Assembly: GCA_024696005.1 (NCBI GenBank)
Contig: JAILHF010000041.1
Coordinates: 27,104 to 91,103 of the forward strand
Direction: 5' to 3'
DNA length: 64,000 nucleotides
DNA from: Lachnospiraceae bacterium
Lineage (GTDB): Bacteria; Bacillota; Clostridia; Lachnospirales; Lachnospiraceae
The position numbers and the translations under genes were made by a program. Positions within the stretch are counted from its first letter, which is position 1; each line of letters opens with the position of its first letter. Below the pieces are notes generated by a model. The model did no database searches. It saw only the letters and a list, made by a program, of their open reading frames with translations, and was not told where the DNA came from. Below, one piece after another: positions 34,771 to 42,483 of this stretch.

Positions 34771-35790
34771 ATGAAGATCCTCATGATCGGGCTGGGAAGC
34801 ATCGGCCAGCGTCATGTGAGAAACATCAGAAAGGTACTTGGAGAGAGGGCGGAACTGATCGCTTACCGGGCCCGCGGCCTGAAGACGACCTTCAGCGACA
34901 GTCTGCAGGTGCGCGAAGGCGTCGATCCGGAGACGGAATACGGGATCCGCTCTTATACGGATATCGATGAGGCGCTCGCGCAGAAGCCCGAGCTGGCCTT
35001 CATCACGAACATCACGTCAAAGCACATGGAATTTGCCCTGAAGTGCGCGGAAGCCGGCTGCCACATGCTGATCGAAAAGCCGCTCTCCGATTCCATGGAG
35101 GGCGTGGAGGAGCTGGAGCGCATCGCGAAGGAGAAGGGACTGAAGATCTTCATGGGCTTTCAGAACCGCTATCATCCCTGCGTGCAGCGCATGAAGGAAA
35201 GCCTCGAAAGCGGCGAGCTGGGACGCATCCGCTATGTCTCCTGCGAGTTTTCGGAGCGTGTCACCACGATGCACCGTTATGAGGATTACCGGGATACCTA
35301 CATGGCAAGGAAGAAAATGGGCGGCGGCCCGGTCCTGAATCTGCAGATGCACGATCTGGACATCCTCCAGTGGCTCTTCGGGGAGCCGGTGGACGTGTGC
35401 TCGCGTCTGCAATTCGACAGTGCCCTGGAGATCGATGTGGAAGAGAGCGCGCAGGCGGTATTTACTGCGCGGGATGGTTTCCCGATCTACACGCACACCG
35501 ACCTTCTGCAGTATCCGCCGGTGCATGTGTTCAAAGTGGTCGGCGAATACGGGCGCGTCGAGGCGGACCTGAACGCGGTGCGCTTTGTGAAATACCGCGG
35601 GGACGAGCCCGCGGAGGAATGGACGGATCCCGGATTTGCCCGGAATGACATGTTCATTGAAGAGTTAAAGGATTTTCTGCGCTGCCTGAACGGAGACGAG
35701 ATCGCAATCCCGCTGAAGGCGGGGATCACATCCCTTCGCATGGCACTGGCGGAAAAGGAAGGGCGGGGATATCCCGTCCGGCCCGCCTGA
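34771..35790 (+). CDS. Gfo/Idh/MocA-family NAD(P)-dependent oxidoreductase
   Basis: A 339-residue dehydrogenase. The N-terminal Rossmann domain has GLGSIGQRHVRN, and the family's EKP motif appears in MLIEKPLSDS. The C-terminal alpha/beta domain carries GGGPVLNLQMHDLDI, with the conserved His-rich D..H site. Such enzymes oxidise or reduce sugars or sugar nucleotides. AAAGGAGGTG precedes ATG 34771. It leads a four-gene sugar cluster with an aldolase, an SDR and a GH43 protein. The precise substrate is unknown. Confidence 0.85.
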   Translation: MKILMIGLGSIGQRHVRNIRKVLGERAELIAYRARGLKTTFSDSLQVREGVDPETEYGIRSYTDIDEALAQKPELAFITNITSKHMEFALKCAEAGCHMLIEKPLSDSMEGVEELERIAKEKGLKIFMGFQNRYHPCVQRMKESLESGELGRIRYVSCEFSERVTTMHRYEDYRDTYMARKKMGGGPVLNLQMHDLDILQWLFGEPVDVCSRLQFDSALEIDVEESAQAVFTARDGFPIYTHTDLLQYPPVHVFKVVGEYGRVEADLNAVRFVKYRGDEPAEEWTDPGFARNDMFIEELKDFLRCLNGDEIAIPLKAGITSLRMALAEKEGRGYPVRPA

Positions 35791-35826
35791 GGCGTCCCCA
35801 AGAATAAAAAAAAAGGAGAGAGAAAA

Positions 35827-36483
35827 ATGAGTGCAAAAGCGGATGCGGTATTCGCGAGATTTGAGGAAGTGGGGATCATCCCCGTTGTCGTCCTGGAGGA
35901 TGCGAAGGACGCAAAGGAATTGGGCAAGGCCCTGATGGAAGGCGGGCTTCCCGCGGCGGAGGTGACCTTCCGCACGGAGGCGGCGGAGGAATCGATCCGC
36001 ATCCTTGCCGAAGAATATCCGGACATGCTCGTCGGTGCCGGAACGGTGCTCACGACGCAGCAGGCGGACCGCGCTGTGGCAGCAGGGGCGAAGTTTGTCG
36101 TAGCGCCCGGGCTGGACAAGGAAGTGGTCAGGCACTGCCTGAAAAAAGACATCCCCGTATGCCCGGGAACGCAGACGGCCACGGAGATGATGCGGGCGAT
36201 GAAGCTGGGACTGACCCACGTGAAGTTTTTCCCGGCCGAGAACGCGGGCGGCCTGAAGATGATCAAGGCCATCGGTTCGGCACTGACCTCCCTGCGTTTT
36301 ATGCCCACGGGCGGGATCAGCGCGGACAACGTTTCGGATTACCTGAAGAACGAAAAGATCTTCTGCTGCGGAGGCTCCTGGATGGTGAAGGCGGACATGA
36401 TCCGCGCCGGTGAGTTTGACAAGATCCGCGAGAAGGTGGCGGAAGCCGCGGAGATCGTAAAGAAGCTCCGGGCAGATGCCTGA
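35827..36483 (+). CDS. KDPG/KHG-type aldolase (Eda family)
   Basis: A 218-residue TIM-barrel class I aldolase that cleaves 2-keto-3-deoxy-6-phosphosugar acids to pyruvate and an aldehyde phosphate. The catalytic Glu is in AEVTFRTEAAEE, the Schiff-base Lys in THVKFFPAENAGG, and phosphate binding in MPTGGIS. The ribosome binding site is a strong AAAAAGGAGAG. It sits between two dehydrogenases, fitting catabolism of a sugar acid. No kinase for its substrate is in the cluster. Confidence 0.9.
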   Translation: MSAKADAVFARFEEVGIIPVVVLEDAKDAKELGKALMEGGLPAAEVTFRTEAAEESIRILAEEYPDMLVGAGTVLTTQQADRAVAAGAKFVVAPGLDKEVVRHCLKKDIPVCPGTQTATEMMRAMKLGLTHVKFFPAENAGGLKMIKAIGSALTSLRFMPTGGISADNVSDYLKNEKIFCCGGSWMVKADMIRAGEFDKIREKVAEAAEIVKKLRADA

Positions 36484-36499
36484 AAGGAGAGAAGGGAAA

Positions 36500-37345
36500 A
36501 TGGCGAAAAAGATCTACACCTCCCGCTTTGAGATCCCCGGAAAGGTATGCATCGTTACCGGGGGCGGGGGACTGATCGGGATGAAGCACACCGAAGCGAT
36601 CGTGGAGGGCGGCGGCGTGGCCGTTCTTCTGGACATCGTTCCGGAGGGCATGGAGCGCGTGAAGGCCGGCGTCAAAGAGGAATACGGCGAGGATGCGCAG
36701 GTCGAATGCTTTGTCACGGACATTACCAGCCGCGAAGCGCTCGAGAAGGTAAGGGATGCCCTGCTGGAGAAATACGGGCACATCGATGTGCTGATCAACA
36801 ATGCGGCGAACAACCCGAAGGTAGAGGGCGGCTCCAAAAACCTGGGAGCCATCCGTTTCCATAATTTCCCGCTGGATATCTGGAACCAGGATCTGGCCGT
36901 GGGACTCAGCGGGGCCATGCTCTGTGCCCAGGTCTTCGGCGAGGTGATGGAGAAGCAGCAAAACGGCGTGGTGCTCAACATCTCTTCCGATTACGGACTG
37001 ATCGCGCCGGACCAGCGCATCTACCGGAAGGAAGGGCTGCCGGAGGAAGAGCAGACGGTCAAGCCCGTTTCCTACAGTGTGGTGAAGCACGGCCTGATCG
37101 GACTCACGAAATATCTGGCGGTCTATTGGGCGGACAAGGGGATACGGGTGAACACGCTCTGCCCCGCAAGCCTGGAGAACGGACAGGATCCGGAGTTCCA
37201 GGAAAAGATCGGGAAGCTGATCCCGCTGGGACGCATGAGCCGGCCGGATGAATATGTCTGCACGATCCTTTACATGATCTCGGATGCGGCCACTTACATG
37301 ACGGGCGCGACCGTGGTGCTCGACGGCGGCAGGACCATATGGTAA
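36500..37345 (+). CDS. Short-chain dehydrogenase/reductase (PtmA-like)
   Basis: A 281-residue classical SDR. The cofactor loop reads VTGGGGLIGMKH, followed by INNAANNP, the catalytic Ser in NISSDYGLIAPD, Tyr/Lys in YSVVKHG, and a C-terminal VVLDGGRTIW. The long loop after NISS (IAPDQRIYRKEGL) resembles PtmA-type enzymes of flagellin-sugar pathways, though gluconate 5-dehydrogenase-like catabolic enzymes are an alternative. ATG 36500 follows GAAGGGAA; an in-frame upstream ATG would overlap the aldolase stop. It overlaps the next gene. Confidence 0.85.
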   Translation: MAKKIYTSRFEIPGKVCIVTGGGGLIGMKHTEAIVEGGGVAVLLDIVPEGMERVKAGVKEEYGEDAQVECFVTDITSREALEKVRDALLEKYGHIDVLINNAANNPKVEGGSKNLGAIRFHNFPLDIWNQDLAVGLSGAMLCAQVFGEVMEKQQNGVVLNISSDYGLIAPDQRIYRKEGLPEEEQTVKPVSYSVVKHGLIGLTKYLAVYWADKGIRVNTLCPASLENGQDPEFQEKIGKLIPLGRMSRPDEYVCTILYMISDAATYMTGATVVLDGGRTIW

Positions 37346-38973
37346 GGAAGGTGCGGAGGCGCGGGGGCGTTTTGATGACGGCCCTGTTTGCGGCCCTTGG
37401 CGTCAGCTCCTGCGGGCAGCCGGAAGCGCCGGTACCGGTGACGGAGACGGAAACAGTAACGGAAAGCATTGCGACGGAGGAGACCGCCGAAACACAAAAT
37501 ACGAATGAGGAGGAAGAAAGCATGGATTATGCGGAGATCTTTAAGGGGATCACACTTGCGAAAAGCTACAAGGGGGTTACGAACAACAATCCCATCATCG
37601 AGCAGCATTACGGGGCGGATCCCTTTGCTCTGGTATACGATGATACCGTCTACTTTTACATGACGGCGGATGCTTATGAATACGACGAGGCCGGTGAGAT
37701 CGCGGAAAACACCTACAGCAAGATCCGGAGCCTTTACGTGGTCTCGACAAAGGACATGATCAACTTTACCGATCACGGCGAGATCACGATCGCCGGCGAG
37801 GGAGGCGTCACGACCTGGGCACACAATTCCTGGGCACCGGCCGCAGCCTGGAAGATGATCGACGGCAAGCCCAAGTTCTTCCTGTATTTCGCCGATAACG
37901 GCGGCGGGATCGGGGTGGTCTGCGCCGACAGCCCCGTCGGGCCTTTCCGCGACGAGCTCGGACACGGCCTGATCCGCAGGGACATGGAAAACTGCGGGAA
38001 CGTGGAATGGCTTTTTGACCCTGCCGTGCTCGTGGATGACGACGGCAAGGCTTACATCTATTTCGGCGGCGGCGTGCCGAAGGGCAAGGCGTCCCATCCG
38101 ATGACCGGCCGCTGCGCGCAGCTCGGCGATGACATGATGAGCCTGGTCGGTGTTCCCGAGACGATCGATGCGCCCTACCTCTTTGAGGATTCCGGGATCC
38201 ACAAGTTCGGGGATACCTACTATTACACCTATTGCACGAACTTCAGCGTGGATGAGGCGGGAACAGCCGAATACGGCTTCGAGAACGGCGAGATCTGCGT
38301 GATGGAGAGCAAGAACCCGCTTGGGCCCTTTACCTTCAAGGAGAGGATCCTCCGCAATCCGGCCTATTACTGGAATGTCGGCGGGAACAACCACCATGCC
38401 GTGTTCAGGTTCCGGGATCAGTGGTACATCTGTTACCACAGCCGCATGCTGGAGAAGGAGCAGGGCATCCTGCACGGTTACCGTTCCACCAGCATCGATG
38501 AATTCACACCGGCTGCGGACGGGACCATCGGCGACATCAGGATGACGAAGGACGCCAGGAAGCAGGTGGGGTACCTGAATCCCTATGAAACGATCAACGG
38601 CGCGACCTTTGCGGTGATGGGCGGCGTGGACACGGCTCCGGCGGATGAAGTGAGCAGGGCGAACGGCTGCGGAAATCTGCTTCTGACCGCGATCGACAGC
38701 GGCGATTTCGTGAAGCTCGAGGGCGTGGATTTCGGTAGCACGGGCGCGAAAAAGATAAAGGCCACCGTCAAGACCAACGGGAAGGACGGCGTGATCCGCG
38801 TGACAACGAAGTACGCAAACGGTGATGTGGCCGGCTATCTTCCGGTAAAGGGTGACGGTAACGAGACTACCGTGATCGAAGCGGCACTGGATGCGCCGGT
38901 CACGGGCGTTCAGGATCTGTACTTCACCTTCAGCGGTGAGGGATACGAGGTTCTGGACTGGTGTTTTGAATGA
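37339..38973 (+). CDS. GH43-family glycoside hydrolase-like lipoprotein with CBM6-like tail
   Basis: A 544-residue exported protein. A basic N-terminus (MVRKVRRRGG), a short hydrophobic stretch and lipobox VSSC predict surface lipid anchoring, then a Glu/Thr-rich linker. The five-bladed propeller has GH43 acids: Asp in HYGADPFALVYDD, Asp in FDPAVLVDDDGKAYIYFGG, and a probable general acid Glu in LFEDSGIHK. The last ~130 residues look like a CBM6-type beta-sandwich. Likely targets are arabinose- or xylose-containing glycans. The start overlaps the SDR stop by seven bases. Confidence 0.82.
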   Translation: MVRKVRRRGGVLMTALFAALGVSSCGQPEAPVPVTETETVTESIATEETAETQNTNEEEESMDYAEIFKGITLAKSYKGVTNNNPIIEQHYGADPFALVYDDTVYFYMTADAYEYDEAGEIAENTYSKIRSLYVVSTKDMINFTDHGEITIAGEGGVTTWAHNSWAPAAAWKMIDGKPKFFLYFADNGGGIGVVCADSPVGPFRDELGHGLIRRDMENCGNVEWLFDPAVLVDDDGKAYIYFGGGVPKGKASHPMTGRCAQLGDDMMSLVGVPETIDAPYLFEDSGIHKFGDTYYYTYCTNFSVDEAGTAEYGFENGEICVMESKNPLGPFTFKERILRNPAYYWNVGGNNHHAVFRFRDQWYICYHSRMLEKEQGILHGYRSTSIDEFTPAADGTIGDIRMTKDARKQVGYLNPYETINGATFAVMGGVDTAPADEVSRANGCGNLLLTAIDSGDFVKLEGVDFGSTGAKKIKATVKTNGKDGVIRVTTKYANGDVAGYLPVKGDGNETTVIEAALDAPVTGVQDLYFTFSGEGYEVLDWCFE

Positions 38974-38975
38974 GC

Positions 38976-39004
38976 TTGACGCGGGCGGGCGTATGGGTTA
39001 CAAT
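38976..39004 (+). promoter_or_regulatory. Promoter for glnA leader
   Basis: TTGACG (38976-38981), 17-base spacer, TACAAT (38999-39004). Transcription would start near 39011, just upstream of the attenuator hairpin. Confidence 0.7.
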
Positions 39005-39023
39005 CACGGACAGCAGATACAAT

Positions 39024-39056
39024 GGGGTACCCGCTTGGGTACCCCTGTGTTTTTTT
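39024..39056 (+). terminator. Intrinsic terminator acting as glnA attenuator
   Basis: GGGGTACCC (39024-39032) pairs perfectly with GGGTACCCC (39037-39045) around GCTT, followed by TGTG and a seven-T run. The glnA ribosome binding site GGAGG begins at the next base (39057), leaving no space for a promoter. Any glnA mRNA must therefore read through this terminator. Confidence 0.88.
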
Positions 39057-39068
39057 GGAGGATGAAAC

Positions 39069-40406
39069 ATGACAAAGTATACGAAAGAAGAGATCCTTGC
39101 AATGGCCGAGGAGGAAAACGTGGAGTTTATCCGCCTGCAGTTTACCGATGTGTTCGGAAACCTGAAGAATATGGCGATCACGGTCCCGCAGCTGGAAAAA
39201 GCCCTGGATAACGAGATCCTCTTTGACGGTTCCGCCATCGACGGCTTTGCCAGGGTGGCAGCCTCGGACATGTATTTTCATCCGGACCCGGATACCTGGG
39301 CGATCCTGCCCTGGCGTCCCCAGCACGGCAAAGTGGCGAGAATGCTCTGCGATGTCTGCACCACGGATCACAAGCCCTTTGCGGGAGACCCCAGACAGGT
39401 GCTCAAGCGTGCCATCGCCCGGGCAGCAGAGCTGGGTTATACCTTCCATGTGGGACCGGAATGCGAGTTTTTCCTGTTCCGCACGGATGAGGACGGACAG
39501 CCCACCACCCAGACCGAAGAACAGGAGCGTGCAGGCTACTTTGACATCAGCCCCATAGACGGCGGAGAGAATGCCCGGCGTGACATGGTACTGACCCTGG
39601 AGGAGATGGGCTTCGAGATCCGCTCTTCCCATCACGAGATCGCTCCGGCCCAGCACGAGATCGACTTTCTGCACGACGAGGCCCTGAAGACGGCCGATAA
39701 TATCATGACCTTCAAGATGGCGGTGAAGACCATCGCCCGCAAACACGGACAGCATGCCACCTTCATGCCCAAGCCCAAGTACGGGAATAACGGTTCCGGC
39801 ATGCATCTGAACATCAGCCTTCACCGGAACGGGGAAAACATCTTCCGTGATGACGCGGGCCCCGACGGGATCAGCCGGGAGGCACGCTGGTTCATCGGCG
39901 GCATCATGCGCCATATCAAAGGGATGACGGCCATCCTGAACCCCCTGGTGAATTCGTACAAGCGTCTGGTGCCCGGTTTTGACGCACCGGTCTGGATCAG
40001 CTGGAGCGGTGAGTGCAAGGGTACGCTTTTGGGGATCCCTGCGGACCGGGGACCCAGGGCAAGAGTGGAACTGCGCAGTCCCGATTCCGCAGCCAATCCC
40101 TATCTGGCTCTGGCCGTGGTGCTTCGTGCGGGACTGGACGGCATCGAAAATCAGATCGAGCCCCCTGCCCAGATCAAAGGCCACATCGGTGAGAAAAGTG
40201 CGGAAGAGCTCCTGAACGAAGGCGTGGAGCTTCTGCCCACCACCCTGATGGAAGCCATCCGGGAGCTGGAAAAGGACGAGCTGGTTAAGGAAACGCTGGG
40301 AGAGCACATCGCCCCCCTGTATATACGTGCCAAAAAGAAGGAGTTCCTGGAATACAGTGCCCAGGTGAGCCAGTGGGAAGTGGACCGCTATCTGTTCAAA
40401 TACTAA
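39069..40406 (+). CDS. glnA: Type I glutamine synthetase
   Basis: A 445-residue enzyme forming glutamine from glutamate, ammonia and ATP. Seen: the N-terminal beta-grasp with DGSAIDGFA, metal ligands in GPECEFFLF, the nucleotide/glutamate block NNGSGMHLN, and RGPRARVELRSPDSAANPYLA. The length fits the GSI-alpha type of Firmicutes, and I see no adenylylation-site insert. GGAGG is at 39057. Expression is probably set by terminator read-through, with the adjacent ANTAR protein as the candidate antiterminator. Confidence 0.95.
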   Translation: MTKYTKEEILAMAEEENVEFIRLQFTDVFGNLKNMAITVPQLEKALDNEILFDGSAIDGFARVAASDMYFHPDPDTWAILPWRPQHGKVARMLCDVCTTDHKPFAGDPRQVLKRAIARAAELGYTFHVGPECEFFLFRTDEDGQPTTQTEEQERAGYFDISPIDGGENARRDMVLTLEEMGFEIRSSHHEIAPAQHEIDFLHDEALKTADNIMTFKMAVKTIARKHGQHATFMPKPKYGNNGSGMHLNISLHRNGENIFRDDAGPDGISREARWFIGGIMRHIKGMTAILNPLVNSYKRLVPGFDAPVWISWSGECKGTLLGIPADRGPRARVELRSPDSAANPYLALAVVLRAGLDGIENQIEPPAQIKGHIGEKSAEELLNEGVELLPTTLMEAIRELEKDELVKETLGEHIAPLYIRAKKKEFLEYSAQVSQWEVDRYLFKY

Positions 40407-40446
40407 GCTGCTGACAGACGATCCCTGAGGAAAGGAGGGGAGGCGT

Positions 40447-41001
40447 TTGGATAGTCTGATCGTGCTGTTCGGAAAAAACGAGGAAGGCCGGGCCATCCGG
40501 AACCTCCTGCTCCGCAACGGTTATGAAGTGGCAGCTTTGTGCAACACCGGGGCGCAGGCCCTGGCGGAAGCGGACATGCTGGACGGCGGCATCGTGGTCT
40601 GCGGCTACCGCTATCCCGACATGATCTGCAAGGAGCTGGCAGATGACCTGCCGAAGGGTTTTGAACTGCTGCTGATCGCCCGGGCGGATCTGATCGAGGA
40701 GGGCGTGCCGGAAGAGGCTGTTCTTTTGAAGATGCCGCTGGCAACGGTGGATCTGTTCTCGACGCTTGGCATGATGCTGGGACGAAGAGAGCGCATCCGG
40801 AAAAAGAAAAAAGCGCTTCCGAAGAAGAGGAGTGCCGAAGAACAGGCGCTGATCGACCGCGCCAAGGCGCTTCTCATGGAGCGCAATCACATGAGTGAGG
40901 AGGAAGCCCACCGTTATCTGCAGAAATGCAGCATGGACAGCGGGACAGGGCTGACGGAAAGCGCGGGGATGATCCTGTCGATGATGGAGGAGACGGTATA
41001 A
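40447..41001 (+). CDS. ANTAR-domain RNA-binding antiterminator with degenerate receiver
   Basis: A 184-residue protein. The N-terminal ~115 residues have a receiver-like pattern, but the phospho-acceptor position reads GGIVVCGYRYPDM with no Asp, while the Lys survives in LLKMPL. A basic stretch (RRERIRKKKKALPKK) links to the ANTAR domain (about 130-184): EEQALIDRAKALLMER then MSEEEAHRYLQK. ANTAR proteins bind leader RNA and block terminators. TTG 40447 follows GGAGGGGAGG. Its place after glnA, which has an attenuator, suggests glnA is its target. Confidence 0.85.
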   Translation: MDSLIVLFGKNEEGRAIRNLLLRNGYEVAALCNTGAQALAEADMLDGGIVVCGYRYPDMICKELADDLPKGFELLLIARADLIEEGVPEEAVLLKMPLATVDLFSTLGMMLGRRERIRKKKKALPKKRSAEEQALIDRAKALLMERNHMSEEEAHRYLQKCSMDSGTGLTESAGMILSMMEETV

Positions 41002-41855
41002 TGAAATTTGTGAAAATGCAGGGCTGCGGCAACGATTACATCTACGTGAACGGGGCCGAAGAAAAGGTGGCGGACAAGGCGGAACTGGCCAGGCGCCTGA
41101 GTGACCGGCATTTCGGGATCGGCGGTGACGGTGTGATCTTCATCAACCCGTCGGAGCAGGCGGATTTTGAAATGGAGATGTATAATGCGGACGGCTCCCG
41201 CTCCGAGATGTGCGGGAACGGGATTCGCTGCGTTGCCAAATATGTATACGACTACGGCCTGACGGACAAGAACCCCGTCCGGATCGAGAGCGGCGGGAGC
41301 GTAAAGACCCTGGAGCTTCATCTGAAGGACGGAAAGGTGGACACGGTCACCGTAGACATGGGCGAGCCTATACTGGAAGCGGAAAAGATCCCCGTGGATG
41401 CGACGCAGTTTGCCGACGGTGGCGAGGGCATTCTAAACCGCCGGATCCGGATGGAGATAGGGGGGGAGCCTGCGGAAGCGGCGGTGACCTGCGTCTCCAT
41501 GGGAAATCCCCATGCCGTGATCTATGTGGATGATGTGGACGGCCTTGATCTGGAAAAGATCGGCCCCGTGCACGAGCATCATCCGGCTTTCCCCAAGGCC
41601 GTCAATACGGAATTCATCCGGGTACTCGACCGCACGCAGCAGCAGATGCGGGTGTGGGAACGGGGGACCGGCGAGACCCTGGCCTGCGGGACGGGAGCCT
41701 GCGCTTCGGTCGTGGCATCGATCCTGAACGGAAAGACGGATCGGGAAGTGACCGTTCATCTTCCCGGAGGGGATCTGCAGATCGAGTGGCGGGAGTCGGA
41801 CGGGCATGTCTATATGACGGGGCCTGCACGCATCGTCTTTGAAGGGACGGTCTGA
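41001..41855 (+). CDS. dapF: Diaminopimelate epimerase
   Basis: A 284-residue cofactor-independent racemase converting LL- to meso-diaminopimelate for lysine and peptidoglycan. The two catalytic cysteines are in EMCGNGIRC and LACGTGACAS, with supporting motifs KMQGCGNDY and FGIGGDG. ATG 41001 shares one base with the ANTAR stop (TAATG), so the genes are coupled. AGGAGA lies upstream. Confidence 0.94.
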   Translation: MKFVKMQGCGNDYIYVNGAEEKVADKAELARRLSDRHFGIGGDGVIFINPSEQADFEMEMYNADGSRSEMCGNGIRCVAKYVYDYGLTDKNPVRIESGGSVKTLELHLKDGKVDTVTVDMGEPILEAEKIPVDATQFADGGEGILNRRIRMEIGGEPAEAAVTCVSMGNPHAVIYVDDVDGLDLEKIGPVHEHHPAFPKAVNTEFIRVLDRTQQQMRVWERGTGETLACGTGACASVVASILNGKTDREVTVHLPGGDLQIEWRESDGHVYMTGPARIVFEGTV

Positions 41856-41860
41856 ACGGC

Positions 41861-41889
41861 TTTTCAAATGCGAAAAAGCGTGGTAGAAT
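41861..41889 (+). promoter_or_regulatory. Promoter for the DJ-1 family gene
   Basis: TTTTCA (41861-41866), 17-base spacer, TAGAAT (41884-41889) preceded by TGG, an extended -10. Confidence 0.55.
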
Positions 41890-41922
41890 GATGAGGCAGC
41901 GGAAAACAAGGGAGGACGGAAC

Positions 41923-42471
41923 ATGGCGAATATCGCAGTTTTTCTTGCAGACGGATTTGAGGAAGTGGAGGCGATCGCGCCCATTGACATCCTGCGCAGA
42001 GGCGGGATGAACGTGATCACCGTATCGGTGATGGGGACGGCGCATGTGGTGGGATCCCACGGGATCCGCGTGCAGGCTGACGAAGTCTTTGAAGGAATGG
42101 ATTTTGACAGCGTGGACATGCTGGTGCTTCCCGGCGGCAAGAAGGGCACGGATAATCTGGAGGCTTACGAGCCTTTGATCACCAAGGTGAAGCAGTTTGC
42201 CGAGGAACGCAAGTATCTGGCGGCGATCTGTGCGGCTCCCACGATCCTGGGGCATCTTGGGATCCTGGAGGGAAAGAAAGCAACCTGCTACGGCGGCCTG
42301 GAAGGGGAGCTTAGGGGTGCGGAAACGCTTACGGATCCGGTCGTGGTCGACGGGCGCATCATCACCTCCCGCGGGATGGGAACAGCCACCCAGTTCGGTC
42401 TGAAGCTCCTGGAGATCTTTACGGACGAGGTGACGTCGAAGCGCATGGCTGCTTCGGTCATGATGCCGTAA
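41923..42471 (+). CDS. DJ-1/PfpI-family protein
   Basis: A 182-residue class I glutamine-amidotransferase-like fold. The nucleophile-elbow Cys is in AAICAAPTIL and its partner Glu in LADGFEEVEA, as in DJ-1/YajL. Members act as glyoxalases, chaperones or redox sensors, and activity on protein glycation is debated. GGGAGG precedes ATG 41923. A two-gene ABC exporter follows after 12 bases. Confidence 0.88.
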   Translation: MANIAVFLADGFEEVEAIAPIDILRRGGMNVITVSVMGTAHVVGSHGIRVQADEVFEGMDFDSVDMLVLPGGKKGTDNLEAYEPLITKVKQFAEERKYLAAICAAPTILGHLGILEGKKATCYGGLEGELRGAETLTDPVVVDGRIITSRGMGTATQFGLKLLEIFTDEVTSKRMAASVMMP

Positions 42472-42483
42472 ACTTCATCGGAC

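Noticed and set aside
36500..37345. 3-oxoacyl-ACP reductase (FabG)
   Set aside because: The extended loop after the catalytic Ser and the sugar-gene neighbours fit a sugar SDR better; no fatty-acid genes are adjacent.
39024..39056. Hairpin read simply as the terminator of the upstream GH43 gene
   Set aside because: It may serve that too, but it abuts the glnA ribosome binding site, so it must also act on glnA transcription.
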